Of a stretch of 64,000 bases of DNA, positions 9,801 through 17,930 are shown piece by piece. Under the pieces are notes generated by a model. It was not told the DNA's origin. It was given only the letters and a program-made list of their open reading frames with translations, and made no database searches. Source of the DNA: Lachnospiraceae bacterium (GTDB lineage Bacteria; Bacillota; Clostridia; Lachnospirales; Lachnospiraceae); contig AP025576.1 in assembly GCA_022845955.1 (NCBI GenBank), forward strand, positions 1,674,001-1,738,000, read 5' to 3'. A program made the translations under genes and the position numbers. Position 1 is the first letter of the stretch, and every line of letters begins with the position of its first letter.

Positions 9801-12705
9801 TTTCAAGAGCAATATGACCTGTAAAAAGGATGCGAAGCTGAACAACGACGGAAGCATTACTTACAAGATTACCTTTGAGCTGGATTCGGACTCCCGGAAA
9901 GTCAGCCTTACCGATACCCTGGGCAGCAATCTCAGCTTTGACGGTTACGAAGGCTCTTTCCGCCTGAAGGATACCGCAGCCGGCACGCAGACCGATATCA
10001 CGGATAAGGTGACGGTAAACGCGGAAAAGAACGAAGCCGTCATCGACCTGGGAGATGTGAAAAAAGGAAAATATGAAATCTCCTATATGGCGAAGCTCAT
10101 TGATGCTGCCGCCAATGCTTCGGGCGGCCGGAATACCAATACCGTCAGATGGAAATGGGACGGCAAGGAAGGCGGGCCTGTCAGCTGCAAGGTGACGGTG
10201 ACAGGCAAGCCCCTGTGGAAGAATTCCGCCGCGGCAACGGCGGCAGAAAAGGAACAGGGGATTTATCGTTGGGAGATTGTGATCAATAAGGATATGATAC
10301 CGGTTAATCTGTCCGAAAAAACGATTTATGACTGGTATGAAGTTTATAATGATTCCGCTCCTGACGACAATACCTGCATTTATGGCAATATCACTGTAAC
10401 GGATATCACCGATAACAAGGATATCACCAGCCAGCTAACGATAGAATCAAAAACCGAAGGCTCCGGCTGGGGACTGGAAAATAACGGATTATTCCGTATT
10501 AAATTCCCCTATGGAGACTATACCCATGTATATAAAATCAGTTACGCCACACAGACAAAAGCCACGGGAATGGACGGTGTTGACTGGGGATTCGTAAAGC
10601 TGCGGAACTGGGCAAAGATTATTGAAACCGGTGAAAATGACTATGAAGACGCCCTTGTGGGCAAAAAATATGGAACAGCGATTCTGACTAAAACAGGCAG
10701 GGCTTTGAGCAATGACACCTCCGGCAGCAACGAGGCTTACAAAGCGCAGTGGCAGGTAAAGCTGGATCTTACCCAGTTTAAAAATGCGGATGTGCTCAAG
10801 GATCTTGTCCTTACGGATACCTTACCGGACGGTATGAATTTCTATACCGCGGACGAATCCGAGGTGAATTTTGCGGTAACCCTTTCAAACGGCATATCTT
10901 TGACAGACGGAGAGGACTATCAGCGGGTAATAGACAGCGGCAGGAAAACGATGACCCTGACCTTTACGGAAGCGGGCTGGCGGAAGTGCGCGGGAAAACA
11001 AATCTTGCTGACCTTCAGCTCCGTGGCTGACAGCAGCAAGATCCCGGCAGGCGGAAGCCGGGATTATATCAATAAGGTAAAGGCGTCCTTCAGTTACAAC
11101 GGCAAGTGGAATTACGAAGCGCAGGCCAGGGTTACCATGTATAAAAGGGAAGCGCTGAACAAGAGCGGCGAAGTTTTGAAAACCAAGAATGCCAACGGTA
11201 ACTATGAAATCCTGTGGACCATCCTGGTCAATACCAACGACGCAGCGAATCTCACGCCGGAAAAAGTATACACCGGAGAGATTACAGTAACGGATGCCCT
11301 TCCCGGCGGCCTGGCTTATATTGACGGTTCCGCCCAGCTGACCACCTCCACGAGAACGGACTGGACGGTATCAAAATCCGGCCCTGCGGCAATTACTCCC
11401 GCACCGGAAGGGCTGCCCGGACAGCTGCAGTTTACCATACCGGATGCCACCTATGACAAGGCATATAAGATTACCTTTAAAACCGAAGTGGATCCCGCCA
11501 GTCTGGATAAAACAAACTATGGCACCACCTTTACCAACGAGGTGCTTGTAACGAATAAGGGAAATACCTCCCGGGCGGAAGCGTTTGTTACGATAGCGGA
11601 GGCTGATCTTCTTAAAAAGGGAGGCCAGACCACAGGAACCCACATCCTTTATACCATTGATGTGAATACCAATGCCCAGCAGCTGACATCCCGGGGCTAC
11701 CTGACGCTGGAGGATGAGATAGACAGCAACGCGGAAATCCTGGTAAATACCATATCCGTTACCACCATCGACAACGTGTCCCAGGTACAGACGGATATTA
11801 CCGCTTCCTGCAGTCTGAGCTATTCCGGCAGCAGGCTGCTAATCGGCAATATACCTGACGGAAAGCATGTGAGAATCACATATAAAGCCGTAACGGTAAG
11901 AACCGGGGATGTGTCTGTGACCAACAGCGCGATCCTGAAAGGAGAGCAGGAGCTGGCAGCCACGAGTGTATCAGGAAGCTTCCGGATTAAGGCAGGCGCT
12001 ACCGCAAGCGGCCGGGCCGGAACCTTTAACCTGATAAAATATGACAGAAGCGATGCCCGAAGGACGTTATCGGGTGCGGAATTCACACTTTATAAATTTA
12101 ATATGGATGCTATAGATACGACACCCAGGGAGGCAGGCACCCTGGCCACAGATGAGGACGGCCGGATTACCTTTGGGGAAGGCACCATGGAAGAACTGGA
12201 ATTCGATGTGCTGTACTGTTATGTGGAGACTAAAGCTCCGGCAGGCTACCTCCTGGATAATACACCTCACTATTTCATGCTGGAAGGAAACAGCTTCCAA
12301 GCCCGCAACCAGCTGGCATTGGGCAGAATAGGGGAGGGAGCGGATTACAGGACTTATACCGAGGATGGATCCAAGACCAGACAGCTGTATAATGATCCTT
12401 ATACACCGCCCACACCGCCTCCCGCACCGGAGGATCCGGGGACTCCCGATGAACCCGGCACCATCACTGTCACGACTACAACGACGGTACCCCCTGCAAC
12501 GGGAGTGACCCCCAAGGTTGCTGTCCTGGGAGAAAGCAAGATGCCTGACGGCGCCATGCCGGCAGCGCCCACAGTAGGAGTCCTGGGGGAAATGAAGGGA
12601 CCGGGAACAGGAGATAAGGCCCCTGTCATCATCTGGACACTCCTGATTTCCACAGCGATGGCTGTACTCATTTCCTGTGCCGCATTCAGAAGAAAACGCA
12701 GATAA
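6880..12705 (+). CDS. giant Cys-rich, sortase-anchored surface protein with isopeptide-type domains
   Basis: A 1941-aa protein. Signal peptide at residues 1-28 (KKKIGKIVALFIAAGLLVN). Residues about 65-825 hold many short modules of the form H-x-W...C-x-x-C-G, with at least 19 CxxC pairs plus longer Cys spacings (CTCAVKC, CSCTVKC). Residues about 830-1700 look like repeated beta-sandwich units of DUF11/isopeptide-forming type (VTDTL or LTDTLP, then VTNSAI-like ends). Residues about 1710-1815 form a SpaA/Cna-B prealbumin-like domain ending in ETKAPAGYLLD. A Pro/Thr-rich stalk follows, then the sorting signal GPGTGD (about 1907), a hydrophobic segment and RRKRR. It is probably wall-linked by the adjacent sortase B. 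The Cys modules may bind zinc or form disulfides; that is inference. The start follows GGAG. Confidence 0.85.
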   Translation: MKKKIGKIVALFIAAGLLVNSFFLAAAHEGDKGAEEGVQEIQENVHTHSWGEETVEEPASCSREGSATVKCTGCDATESRTLAATGAHSYGDWTEKTPAAADAPGMEKRICSQCGAEETREIPRLESAGDAEPGTGSAGTGNADGGTSSGETGNPDQNTENGTGNEGAVHNWSAGEKVEPTCTENGKQHYLCSEENCGAVKDEEIPSAGHKVDTWTLEKAPTQEEAGSEYGTCTVCGEKVTRPVPAGNHKHTFSDSGTVVNAASETKDGSVDYFCTSDTCEASEEGISHYYKDNGAGEFLCVNCSAKENPEGDDACAHDWKEKENGLQECGKCHSLKNTAAGTVPGNTVPGEENNNSPEQGSPNAECTCAVKCTDGKKTETCLFCNTGDADLDQCKGKESPASQEGTDTCSCTVKCTPGSMNGECSVCKADGATPDTCKGNQTEPDKKPGAACSCVAKCTDGDSNVKCPACSADGANINEVCQGKELCGEGKHTRPATYETVKKASCTENGEIRYTCSVCGTPVTQKIPPTGHIWNSKTGKCISCKTACPHTENGNTAFDPATGKCSVCGYLCAHSFDEETGECRICGFRECETHKRPSGEGAVILSVKEATCSAKGLERYQCAVCGTEVTEETAVDPDVHDWNRETGKCKLCDESCTHEDGDGNTLYRTDGTCLVCGRACVHEFRTVTEEGKDDSIQCDICGYICPHEEKALVPIQGKGDKEADCKNAGQQTYLCSVCGTNREKELPPSGKHEYDTAGSCLVCGDDLYTAASGDCIHKDSRWTVWKNDGSALEKDNPWKYVKTDIDGKTDIFQCARCGSAWEREGADREEKTVDLIQITKGTLGVTISVNGVAVGNNQEVKINKTDVLAIHIDWAIDNDRKPNANTTIQYQLPVILKAVPMSDTIWGAGGTVEYGTYSIDANGLLTFRLNDNILKKSEINGSFDLQATLILDEETSLDKQEILFPGGAGIVVYFKSNMTCKKDAKLNNDGSITYKITFELDSDSRKVSLTDTLGSNLSFDGYEGSFRLKDTAAGTQTDITDKVTVNAEKNEAVIDLGDVKKGKYEISYMAKLIDAAANASGGRNTNTVRWKWDGKEGGPVSCKVTVTGKPLWKNSAAATAAEKEQGIYRWEIVINKDMIPVNLSEKTIYDWYEVYNDSAPDDNTCIYGNITVTDITDNKDITSQLTIESKTEGSGWGLENNGLFRIKFPYGDYTHVYKISYATQTKATGMDGVDWGFVKLRNWAKIIETGENDYEDALVGKKYGTAILTKTGRALSNDTSGSNEAYKAQWQVKLDLTQFKNADVLKDLVLTDTLPDGMNFYTADESEVNFAVTLSNGISLTDGEDYQRVIDSGRKTMTLTFTEAGWRKCAGKQILLTFSSVADSSKIPAGGSRDYINKVKASFSYNGKWNYEAQARVTMYKREALNKSGEVLKTKNANGNYEILWTILVNTNDAANLTPEKVYTGEITVTDALPGGLAYIDGSAQLTTSTRTDWTVSKSGPAAITPAPEGLPGQLQFTIPDATYDKAYKITFKTEVDPASLDKTNYGTTFTNEVLVTNKGNTSRAEAFVTIAEADLLKKGGQTTGTHILYTIDVNTNAQQLTSRGYLTLEDEIDSNAEILVNTISVTTIDNVSQVQTDITASCSLSYSGSRLLIGNIPDGKHVRITYKAVTVRTGDVSVTNSAILKGEQELAATSVSGSFRIKAGATASGRAGTFNLIKYDRSDARRTLSGAEFTLYKFNMDAIDTTPREAGTLATDEDGRITFGEGTMEELEFDVLYCYVETKAPAGYLLDNTPHYFMLEGNSFQARNQLALGRIGEGADYRTYTEDGSKTRQLYNDPYTPPTPPPAPEDPGTPDEPGTITVTTTTTVPPATGVTPKVAVLGESKMPDGAMPAAPTVGVLGEMKGPGTGDKAPVIIWTLLISTAMAVLISCAAFRRKRR

Positions 12706-12715
12706 CAGCAGTGCT

Positions 12716-12745
12716 TGAGGCCCCGGCGGTCCCGCCGGGGCTTTC
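12716..12745 (+). terminator. intrinsic terminator after the giant surface protein
   Basis: CCCCGGCGG-TC-CCGCCGGGG stem followed by CTTTCAAAT. The T-run is weak but the stem is very stable, and it lies 15 bases after the stop codon. Confidence 0.6.
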
Positions 12746-12985
12746 AAATCATTCCCTGTCAAGTGCCGGCATTTGGCTTCTATTCGGAAAAGCGGGCGGA
12801 CCGAAACCAAGAAAGGCAGGCGAAGCGCTTGAAAAAGCCCTCTGTTTTGGCTGGATAGACGGACAATGGGCCGCCTCCAACCTTCCGGCAGGGGCCGCTG
12901 CGCTGCCTTGCCAAACGCTCCGGCAGAGCCGTTTGAACTGTTATATAAAAATAGTTACAAAAAGTAAAATATTTTAAAAAAACAC
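12746..12985. other. non-coding gap, nothing recognised
   Basis: About 240 bases between the terminator and the promoter of the riboswitch-controlled gene. An 88-codon ORF here has no ribosome binding site and no recognisable similarity. The sequence changes from GC-rich to strongly AT-rich near 12940. Confidence 0.4.
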
Positions 12986-13014
12986 TTGCTTTTTAAACGC
13001 GTATGGTGTAGTAT
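12986..13014 (+). promoter_or_regulatory. sigma-A-type promoter upstream of the tandem riboswitches
   Basis: TTGCTT, 17-base spacer, TAGTAT. It lies about 65 bases before the first riboswitch and in AT-rich DNA, so the leader would be about 440 bases long before the CAP gene. Confidence 0.55.
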
Positions 13015-13080
13015 AAAGCTAACGAAAGAAATCATCATACATCAAACAATCATCATATTATTAATTTATTTTAATTTAAC

Positions 13081-13158
13081 ACTTGGCAAACTTGCTGAAA
13101 GGCAAGGACGCAAAGCTATAGGGCCTTCCCTCATAAAGAGGATGGTAGCCAGTTGCCT
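13081..13158 (+). ncRNA. cyclic di-GMP-I (GEMM-I) riboswitch, first copy
   Basis: Matches the c-di-GMP-I aptamer consensus by eye: GGCAAAC, a P2 stem (CTTGC / GCAAG) capped by a TGAAAG GNRA-type loop, GGACGCAAAGC, then AGGGCCT, a CCCTC / GAGG stem (P3), ATGGTAGCC and a closing GTTGCC. GGACGCAAAGC and GGTAGCC are the ligand-pocket and receptor signatures. An intrinsic terminator follows at 13191-13228. Confidence 0.93.
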
Positions 13159-13190
13159 GATACATAGTAAAAACGTATGTATTTGCACAG

Positions 13191-13228
13191 TAGCCTTGGT
13201 CGCCGTATGACACAAGACTATTTTTTTT
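13191..13228 (+). terminator. intrinsic terminator after riboswitch 1
   Basis: TAGCCTTGGTC pairs with GACACAAGACTA (one mismatch, one bulge) and is followed by eight T. This is the likely expression platform of the first c-di-GMP aptamer. Confidence 0.75.
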
Positions 13229-13269
13229 ACTTATCAGGCCTTTGAACTGAAAAAGGCGTGAAAACTACA

Positions 13270-13344
13270 TTTGGCAAACTTATTGAAAAGTAAGGACGCA
13301 AAGCTACAGGGCCTTCCCTTTAAAAAGGATGGCAGCCAGCTGCC
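13270..13344 (+). ncRNA. cyclic di-GMP-I (GEMM-I) riboswitch, second copy
   Basis: A second aptamer of the same class: TTGGCAAACTTA, TGAAAAG loop, GGACGCAAAGC, ACAGGGCCT, a short P3 stem, ATGGCAGCC and CTGCC closing P1. It resembles the first copy closely over the core but differs in the stems, with compensating changes (CTTGC/GCAAG versus CTTA/TAAG), as expected for a functional duplicate. Confidence 0.92.
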
Positions 13345-13345
13345 G

Positions 13346-13420
13346 GTACCATATGGTACTGTATTGATAGCCGAAAGGCTCTCACTACTTTTAAATAATC
13401 GAAAAGCCTTAGTAGTTTTC
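13346..13420 (+). promoter_or_regulatory. candidate expression platform of riboswitch 2 with competing hairpins
   Basis: A perfect palindrome GTACCATATGGTAC (13346-13359) is followed by segments that pair in alternative ways. AGCC (13369) pairs with GGCT (13377). AAGGCT (13375) pairs with AGCCTT (13405). ACTACT (13384) pairs with AGTAGT (13411), which is followed by TTTTC. The last two cross each other, so they are mutually exclusive as simple hairpins. Confidence 0.55.
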
Positions 13421-13461
13421 CATCATTTTTCAATCGACACGATTTGAAAGGATGAAGGAAA

Positions 13462-13971
13462 ATGAAGAAAGCAATCATCACCGTATTAGCGGTATTAACA
13501 ATCATCGTAACAGCAATGGCACCCGCAGCAAAAATGGATGCAAAAGCAGCAACAGACCAGACCTCTACCATGAATGCAAGACTTCTGGCAGATATCAATA
13601 ACTTAAGAGCAGAGCAGGGACTTCCCGCACTGACACTTGACAGTGAATTAACCAGTTATGCAGCAGTAAGAAGCGAAGAAATTACCACAGTTTGGAGTCA
13701 CACCCGTCCCAATGGAACAAGCGGTGCTGATATGATTAGCTCCAACAAATGGCGCGGCGAGAACCTTTCCTACATTACATACGGAAGCTTCGGATTTTCC
13801 GATTCCGAACAGAACGGCGCAGCAGACAGCGTTTTCGCAAGCCTGAAGGCAAGCCCTTCACACTATAGCAACATGGTAAGCGGCAACTACACAAAAATTG
13901 GTATTTATACATATGTAACCAATACCGATTCCGGAATCAAACTTTCCACCGCTTATATGTTCTCTAACTAA
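13462..13971 (+). CDS. secreted CAP/SCP-domain protein under c-di-GMP riboswitch control
   Basis: A 169-aa protein with a Sec signal peptide (residues 1-31, MKKAIITVLAVLTIIVTAMAP, cleavage near DAKAA). The rest is one CAP (SCP/PR-1) domain: NNLRAEQGLPAL, SHTRPNG with the first conserved His, GENLSY with the conserved Glu, and SPSHYSNMV with the second His. Bacterial CAP proteins are extracellular and of uncertain activity. The start follows GAAAGGATGAAGG. Codons are more A/T-ending than in the neighbours, which may mean high expression or recent transfer. Two tandem c-di-GMP-I riboswitches in the leader link it to the biofilm/motility second messenger. Confidence 0.93.
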   Translation: MKKAIITVLAVLTIIVTAMAPAAKMDAKAATDQTSTMNARLLADINNLRAEQGLPALTLDSELTSYAAVRSEEITTVWSHTRPNGTSGADMISSNKWRGENLSYITYGSFGFSDSEQNGAADSVFASLKASPSHYSNMVSGNYTKIGIYTYVTNTDSGIKLSTAYMFSN

Positions 13972-14050
13972 GAAAATCCCTTAATTTTGATAGATGATAT
14001 GATGATGATTGGAAAAACGGCAGTTTGATCAACTACTGTTTTTTCATGTC

Positions 14051-14103
14051 CAAAAGAGAAACCGTTCAGGAAGATAAGAGCGGTTTCTCTTTTCCTTTTT
14101 TTG
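14051..14103 (+). terminator. intrinsic terminator after the CAP gene
   Basis: AAAAGAGAAACCG pairs perfectly with CGGTTTCTCTTTT and is followed by CCTTTTTTT. A smaller CAGT / ACTG hairpin with six T lies just before it (about 14020-14046), so there are two terminators in a row. Confidence 0.88.
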
Positions 14104-14198
14104 CAAGACCGTATAAAAACGGAAAATCTCCATATTACTAACGAAAGAATGAAATGACCGTATTTTCAGAGGGTGTACCGGTCGGAAAGGTGGTTGGG

Positions 14199-14831
14199 AT
14201 GGCATCACAGGAAACATTATATCTGAAGCTGGATCGGAATGTGGAAGTAGAAAAGGATGACGTGCAGCTTTCGGATCTGGGTAAAGTGGTATGTACGAAT
14301 AAAAATATACTGGCACATGCTAAAGCGATGAAAATATATAAATTTAAAGATACAAAACCGCAGCGCCAGGTAGTAAGCGTTATGAAAATTATTGAATCGC
14401 TGCAGACGATGTACCCGGATTTAACAATAGATAACATCGGTGAAACAGAAGTAATAATGGAAAAGGTTAAGGTAAAAAATGAAAAGGGATTCATGCAATG
14501 GCTTAAAATTGCATTTGTTTCCCTTATTTGTTTTTTTGGTACGGCCTTCACTATTATGGCCTTCCATAATGACATAGGCATTAATAAGGTATTTATGAAG
14601 GTGTATGAAATGATTGCCGGACAGGCGTCGGACGGCTTTACCATATTGGAAGTGGCCTATTCTATCGGGCTGGCCGTGGGTATTATTGTATTTTTTAACC
14701 ATATCGGCGGCCGGAGGATCACAAAGGATCCCACGCCCATCGAAGTGGAAATGCGGATTTATGAGGATGATGTAAATAACGCCTTAGTGGAAACGGCTGA
14801 CAGGGAGGGAAAGACCATTGATGTTTCTTAA
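14199..14831 (+). CDS. spoVAA: stage V sporulation protein AA
   Basis: SpoVAA is part of the machinery for Ca-dipicolinate movement in spores. This version is 210 aa from the ATG at 14199 (MASQETLYLKLDRNVEV), the usual start of the family, with AAAGGTGG upstream; the frame is open back to an ATG at 14154 with a weaker site. The N-terminal half is soluble (about 1-105); two membrane segments follow (about 110-132 and 160-180), including FGTAFTIMAFHND, a SpoVAA signature. The C-terminal end overlaps spoVAB by 14 bases. No spoVAC, spoVAD, spoVAE or spoVAF gene follows in the window. Confidence 0.9.
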   Translation: MASQETLYLKLDRNVEVEKDDVQLSDLGKVVCTNKNILAHAKAMKIYKFKDTKPQRQVVSVMKIIESLQTMYPDLTIDNIGETEVIMEKVKVKNEKGFMQWLKIAFVSLICFFGTAFTIMAFHNDIGINKVFMKVYEMIAGQASDGFTILEVAYSIGLAVGIIVFFNHIGGRRITKDPTPIEVEMRIYEDDVNNALVETADREGKTIDVS

Positions 14832-15315
14832 AAGCATATTTATGGCGGTTATTGGTGTAAGCTTTGGATTCCTTGTTTCTGCCGGTGTATTTACCGTACT
14901 CATCGCCGTGGGCCTGGTTCCCCGTTTCGCGGGAAAGACGCATACGAGCAAGAAAGTATTCCTCTATGAGGAAATGGTGGTTGCCGGCACGTTATTTGGA
15001 AACTTTATCAGCGTTTTTGAGTATTCCTGCCATGTGGGTGAATGGGTGAGGAAAATACAGATTTTCGGAGCTATTACAGACAGCATGTGGAAATGGATTA
15101 CCGTGGTTATCTTGATATTCTTTGGTTTTTTTGCCGGCATTTTTGTTGGATGCCTGGCCCTGGCGATTGCAGAGATGCTGAATACCATTCCTGTTTTTGC
15201 AAGGAGGATCCAGTTCCGGCATGGCCTGGGAATTGCAGTCCTGTCTATAGGGTTAGGAAAACTGGCAGGCAGTCTTATTTATTTTTCCCAGCAGGTGTTT
15301 TTAACGGGAGGCTGA
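14818..15315 (+). CDS. spoVAB: stage V sporulation protein AB
   Basis: A 165-aa integral membrane protein with about four or five helices (AVIGVSFGFLVSAGVFTVLIAVGLVP; MVVAGTLFGNFISVF; ITVVILIFFGFFAGIFVGCLALAIAEMLN; C-terminal LSIGLGKLAGSLIY). It overlaps spoVAA by 14 bases and is the second member of the spoVA set, expected in the forespore under sigma-G. The pair is separated from the sigF operon by the sortase/adhesin/CAP island, and the rest of the operon is missing here. Confidence 0.9.
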   Translation: MMFLKSIFMAVIGVSFGFLVSAGVFTVLIAVGLVPRFAGKTHTSKKVFLYEEMVVAGTLFGNFISVFEYSCHVGEWVRKIQIFGAITDSMWKWITVVILIFFGFFAGIFVGCLALAIAEMLNTIPVFARRIQFRHGLGIAVLSIGLGKLAGSLIYFSQQVFLTGG

Positions 15316-15567
15316 GAAAAACGCAAGCTGCAAAGCGGTAGGGCTTTTATAATATTCGATACCACGACATAAAGCGGATAAACTTGTCATGATTCTGTAT
15401 AATACTTTTCCTGTCAAATTTATATAATAAACTCAAACTTCATATGTGTCGGACGGCCTTCCTCCTGCCGCAAAAGCAGGGAGAGAAGGGATGGCCGGTA
15501 CATGTAAAGTCCGGGCAATACAGTTACAAAAGGGGTTCTGTAATTATGATAATGGAGGGGTAACAGG

Positions 15568-17010
15568 ATGACAGGAAAATTTCAGCCAACGTTTGAATCA
15601 CTGCGGGAATACGAGTGTCCGGAATGGTTCCGGGATGCCAAGTTCGGTATATGGAGCCATTGGGGGCCGCAGAGCGTACCGATGTGCGGAGACTGGTACG
15701 CAAGAAACATGTACATACAAGGGAGTCCCCAGTACAATTACCATATCCGGCATTACGGGCATCCGTCGGAATTCGGATACAAGGATATCTGCCGGCTTTG
15801 GAAAGCGGAAAAGTTTGATCCCCGGGAGCTGATGGAGCTGTATCACAGGGCGGGGGCCAGGTATTTTGTGGCGCAGGCCATGCATCATGATAATTTTTTT
15901 AACTATGATTCCCTGGTAAATGCGAATAATTCGGTTAAAATCGGACCCGAAAAGGATATCTGTGCATTATGGAAAGAGGCGGCGGATCAGTTCGGGATGC
16001 CTTTCGGACTGACGGAGCATCTGGGCGCTTCATTTTCCTGGTGGTATGTGAATAAGGGGGCGGACAGCTATGGCCCGTATAAAGGGGTGCCGTATGATGG
16101 TGCGGATCCTGCCAGCCGGGATTTTTATTATGAAAACAGCGAGCACACGATGCCGGAGCATGGTGCGTTAGCCCAGTGGCTTACGGGAAATAAGAAATTC
16201 CAGAAATACTGGCAGGATACCATGAAGGAGCTTGTGGATAAATTCCATCCGGCCCTGCTGTATTCCGACAGCGGGCTGCCCTTTGAAGAGGAAGGATACC
16301 AGCCGGGGCTGGATGCGGTTTCCTATCTGTATAACGATTCCATAGAGCGAAATGGACGGAATCAGGCGGTATATACCCAGAAGAACAGGGCGCAGGAGGT
16401 TTACCGGGTTGGCGTGCTGGATATTGAGAAAAGCCAGCTGCCCGGAGTGAATCCCAGCCCGTGGCAGACAGATACCTGCATCGGCAACTGGTTTTATGAT
16501 GCGAAGCAGACATTCAAACAGCCGGGACAGATCATCGAAATGCTGGTGGATATTATTTCCAAGAACGGCTGTATGCTGCTGAATGTCCTGCAGCGGCCGG
16601 ACGGGACAATTGATGCGGAAACCCGGTTTATTCTGGAAGAGCTGGCAAAGTGGTTTGCGGTCTGTCAGGAAGGAGTATATGGAACCAGACCTTTCCGTGT
16701 ATTCGGGGAAGGGGATACCCGCGTGCTTATCGAAGGCTTCCGGGAGGACAAGACGGAATGGAACAGCTCTGATTTCCGGTTTACCAGAAAAGACAATACG
16801 GTGTACGCCTTTATGCTGAAAGCGCCGGAAAACCGGGCGGCAGTTATCAAATCCCTTCGGCCGCAGGAAAGGGTGGAGTCGGTACGCCTGCTGGGCGCGG
16901 GAAGCGTGGAATTTTCCCAGTATTGCGGTATCCTGACGGTAAAGCTGCCGGAAAACCTACCTACCGGGTATGTGAATTGTCTGGCGTTGGAATTGCGCGA
17001 AAAAGTATGA
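15568..17010 (+). CDS. GH29 alpha-L-fucosidase family protein
   Basis: A 480-aa cytoplasmic glycosidase (no signal peptide) of family GH29, which removes terminal alpha-L-fucose. The start of the fold, WFRDAKFGIWSHWGPQSVP, matches GH29, as does the HHDNFFNYDS segment. The nucleophile is probably Asp234 in LLYSDSGLPF, the position of the Trp/Tyr-x-Asp motif of the family. The acid/base residue is not conserved across GH29 and is not assigned. The ATG follows GGAGGGG. It is preceded by 250 bases without a recognised gene, and stands alone, with no sugar transporter beside it. A second, decayed GH29 gene lies at 18.9 kb. Confidence 0.88.
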   Translation: MTGKFQPTFESLREYECPEWFRDAKFGIWSHWGPQSVPMCGDWYARNMYIQGSPQYNYHIRHYGHPSEFGYKDICRLWKAEKFDPRELMELYHRAGARYFVAQAMHHDNFFNYDSLVNANNSVKIGPEKDICALWKEAADQFGMPFGLTEHLGASFSWWYVNKGADSYGPYKGVPYDGADPASRDFYYENSEHTMPEHGALAQWLTGNKKFQKYWQDTMKELVDKFHPALLYSDSGLPFEEEGYQPGLDAVSYLYNDSIERNGRNQAVYTQKNRAQEVYRVGVLDIEKSQLPGVNPSPWQTDTCIGNWFYDAKQTFKQPGQIIEMLVDIISKNGCMLLNVLQRPDGTIDAETRFILEELAKWFAVCQEGVYGTRPFRVFGEGDTRVLIEGFREDKTEWNSSDFRFTRKDNTVYAFMLKAPENRAAVIKSLRPQERVESVRLLGAGSVEFSQYCGILTVKLPENLPTGYVNCLALELREKV

Positions 17011-17213
17011 TTCACAGAAATTACACGATAAAAACACAATTTACCGATAAGCTGACAGTTATCTGATGACAGGAAATTTTCTCAGAAATTCCATGTTTGC
17101 TACACAGTTTGTTCACATATACTTAATAAAATGTTCTCATTCCATAAAACGGCGCCTTTTATGGTAACCCTGTAAATTATGATAGCGTATGTAAGGCAGA
17201 TTGGAGGAGAACT

Positions 17214-17930
17214 ATGAGAAAAATAAATAGAATACAAAAAGGCAAAAAGGTATTATATATTTCTATCATTGCGGCCGTTGCAGCGTTGGGAACGATCGCA
17301 TGCGGAAGTACGGAATCGGAAACAGAAACCCCTGTGGAAATCGAGTCATCACAGCCGGTTGAAAGCAGCGAAGAGGAAAGTACCGCTGAAACAGTAACCC
17401 AGACGGCAGCTGAGGAGGAAATGCCCTTATTCGGGCAAATAACGGAAATAGATGAGGATATGATCACATTGGCGCTGGCAGAACAGCCGGCCCTGCCGGA
17501 AGGGGAGAAGCCCGGACCGGAAACCGAAGGGGAAGAAGCTGCAGAAATCCCCACACAGTTGAATGAGAGTGAGAGCGCTTCGGAAGAAACGGCCGGTGCA
17601 GCATATGAAGAGGGTTCCGCAGAGGAAGCGTCAGAAGCAACGCAGAATCCGGATGGGCAGGCTGATGAAGAGATATCCCTGCATCTTACAGGAGAGACCA
17701 GGACTATTCAGATATCGGATACTACAAAAGTGATAATTAACGGCGAAGAAGCTTCCGCTGCCGCCTTGTCGGTAAATGATGTGGTAACTGTTGAGATGGA
17801 AGGGGATACCGTAGTATCCATTACAGCAGGAATGGAGGAACAAGAAAAAACGAATGGTGCAGAAAAAACGGAAGGTACAGAGGAAACCCAGACGGTGAGC
17901 GGGACAGAAGAAAGTACGGCGGCTGAATAA
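17214..17930 (+). CDS. acidic low-complexity probable lipoprotein
   Basis: A 238-aa exported protein. Residues 14-29 are hydrophobic (LYISIIAAVAALGTIAC) and Cys30 could be a lipidation site, though the lipobox (TIAC) is not ideal. Residues 31-150 are dominated by Glu, Ser, Thr and Ala and are probably disordered. Residues about 155-205 (LTGETRTIQISDTTKVIING) resemble the small DUF5666-type beta domain, after which the acidic tail resumes. The start follows GGAGGAG. It stands alone between GH29 and Fic genes. Function unknown; a surface spacer or metal/cation-binding lipoprotein is possible. Confidence 0.7.
   Translation: MRKINRIQKGKKVLYISIIAAVAALGTIACGSTESETETPVEIESSQPVESSEEESTAETVTQTAAEEEMPLFGQITEIDEDMITLALAEQPALPEGEKPGPETEGEEAAEIPTQLNESESASEETAGAAYEEGSAEEASEATQNPDGQADEEISLHLTGETRTIQISDTTKVIINGEEASAAALSVNDVVTVEMEGDTVVSITAGMEEQEKTNGAEKTEGTEETQTVSGTEESTAAE

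Noticed and set aside
12711-12977. 88-codon ORF after the adhesin
   Set aside because: It starts inside the terminator and has no ribosome site.
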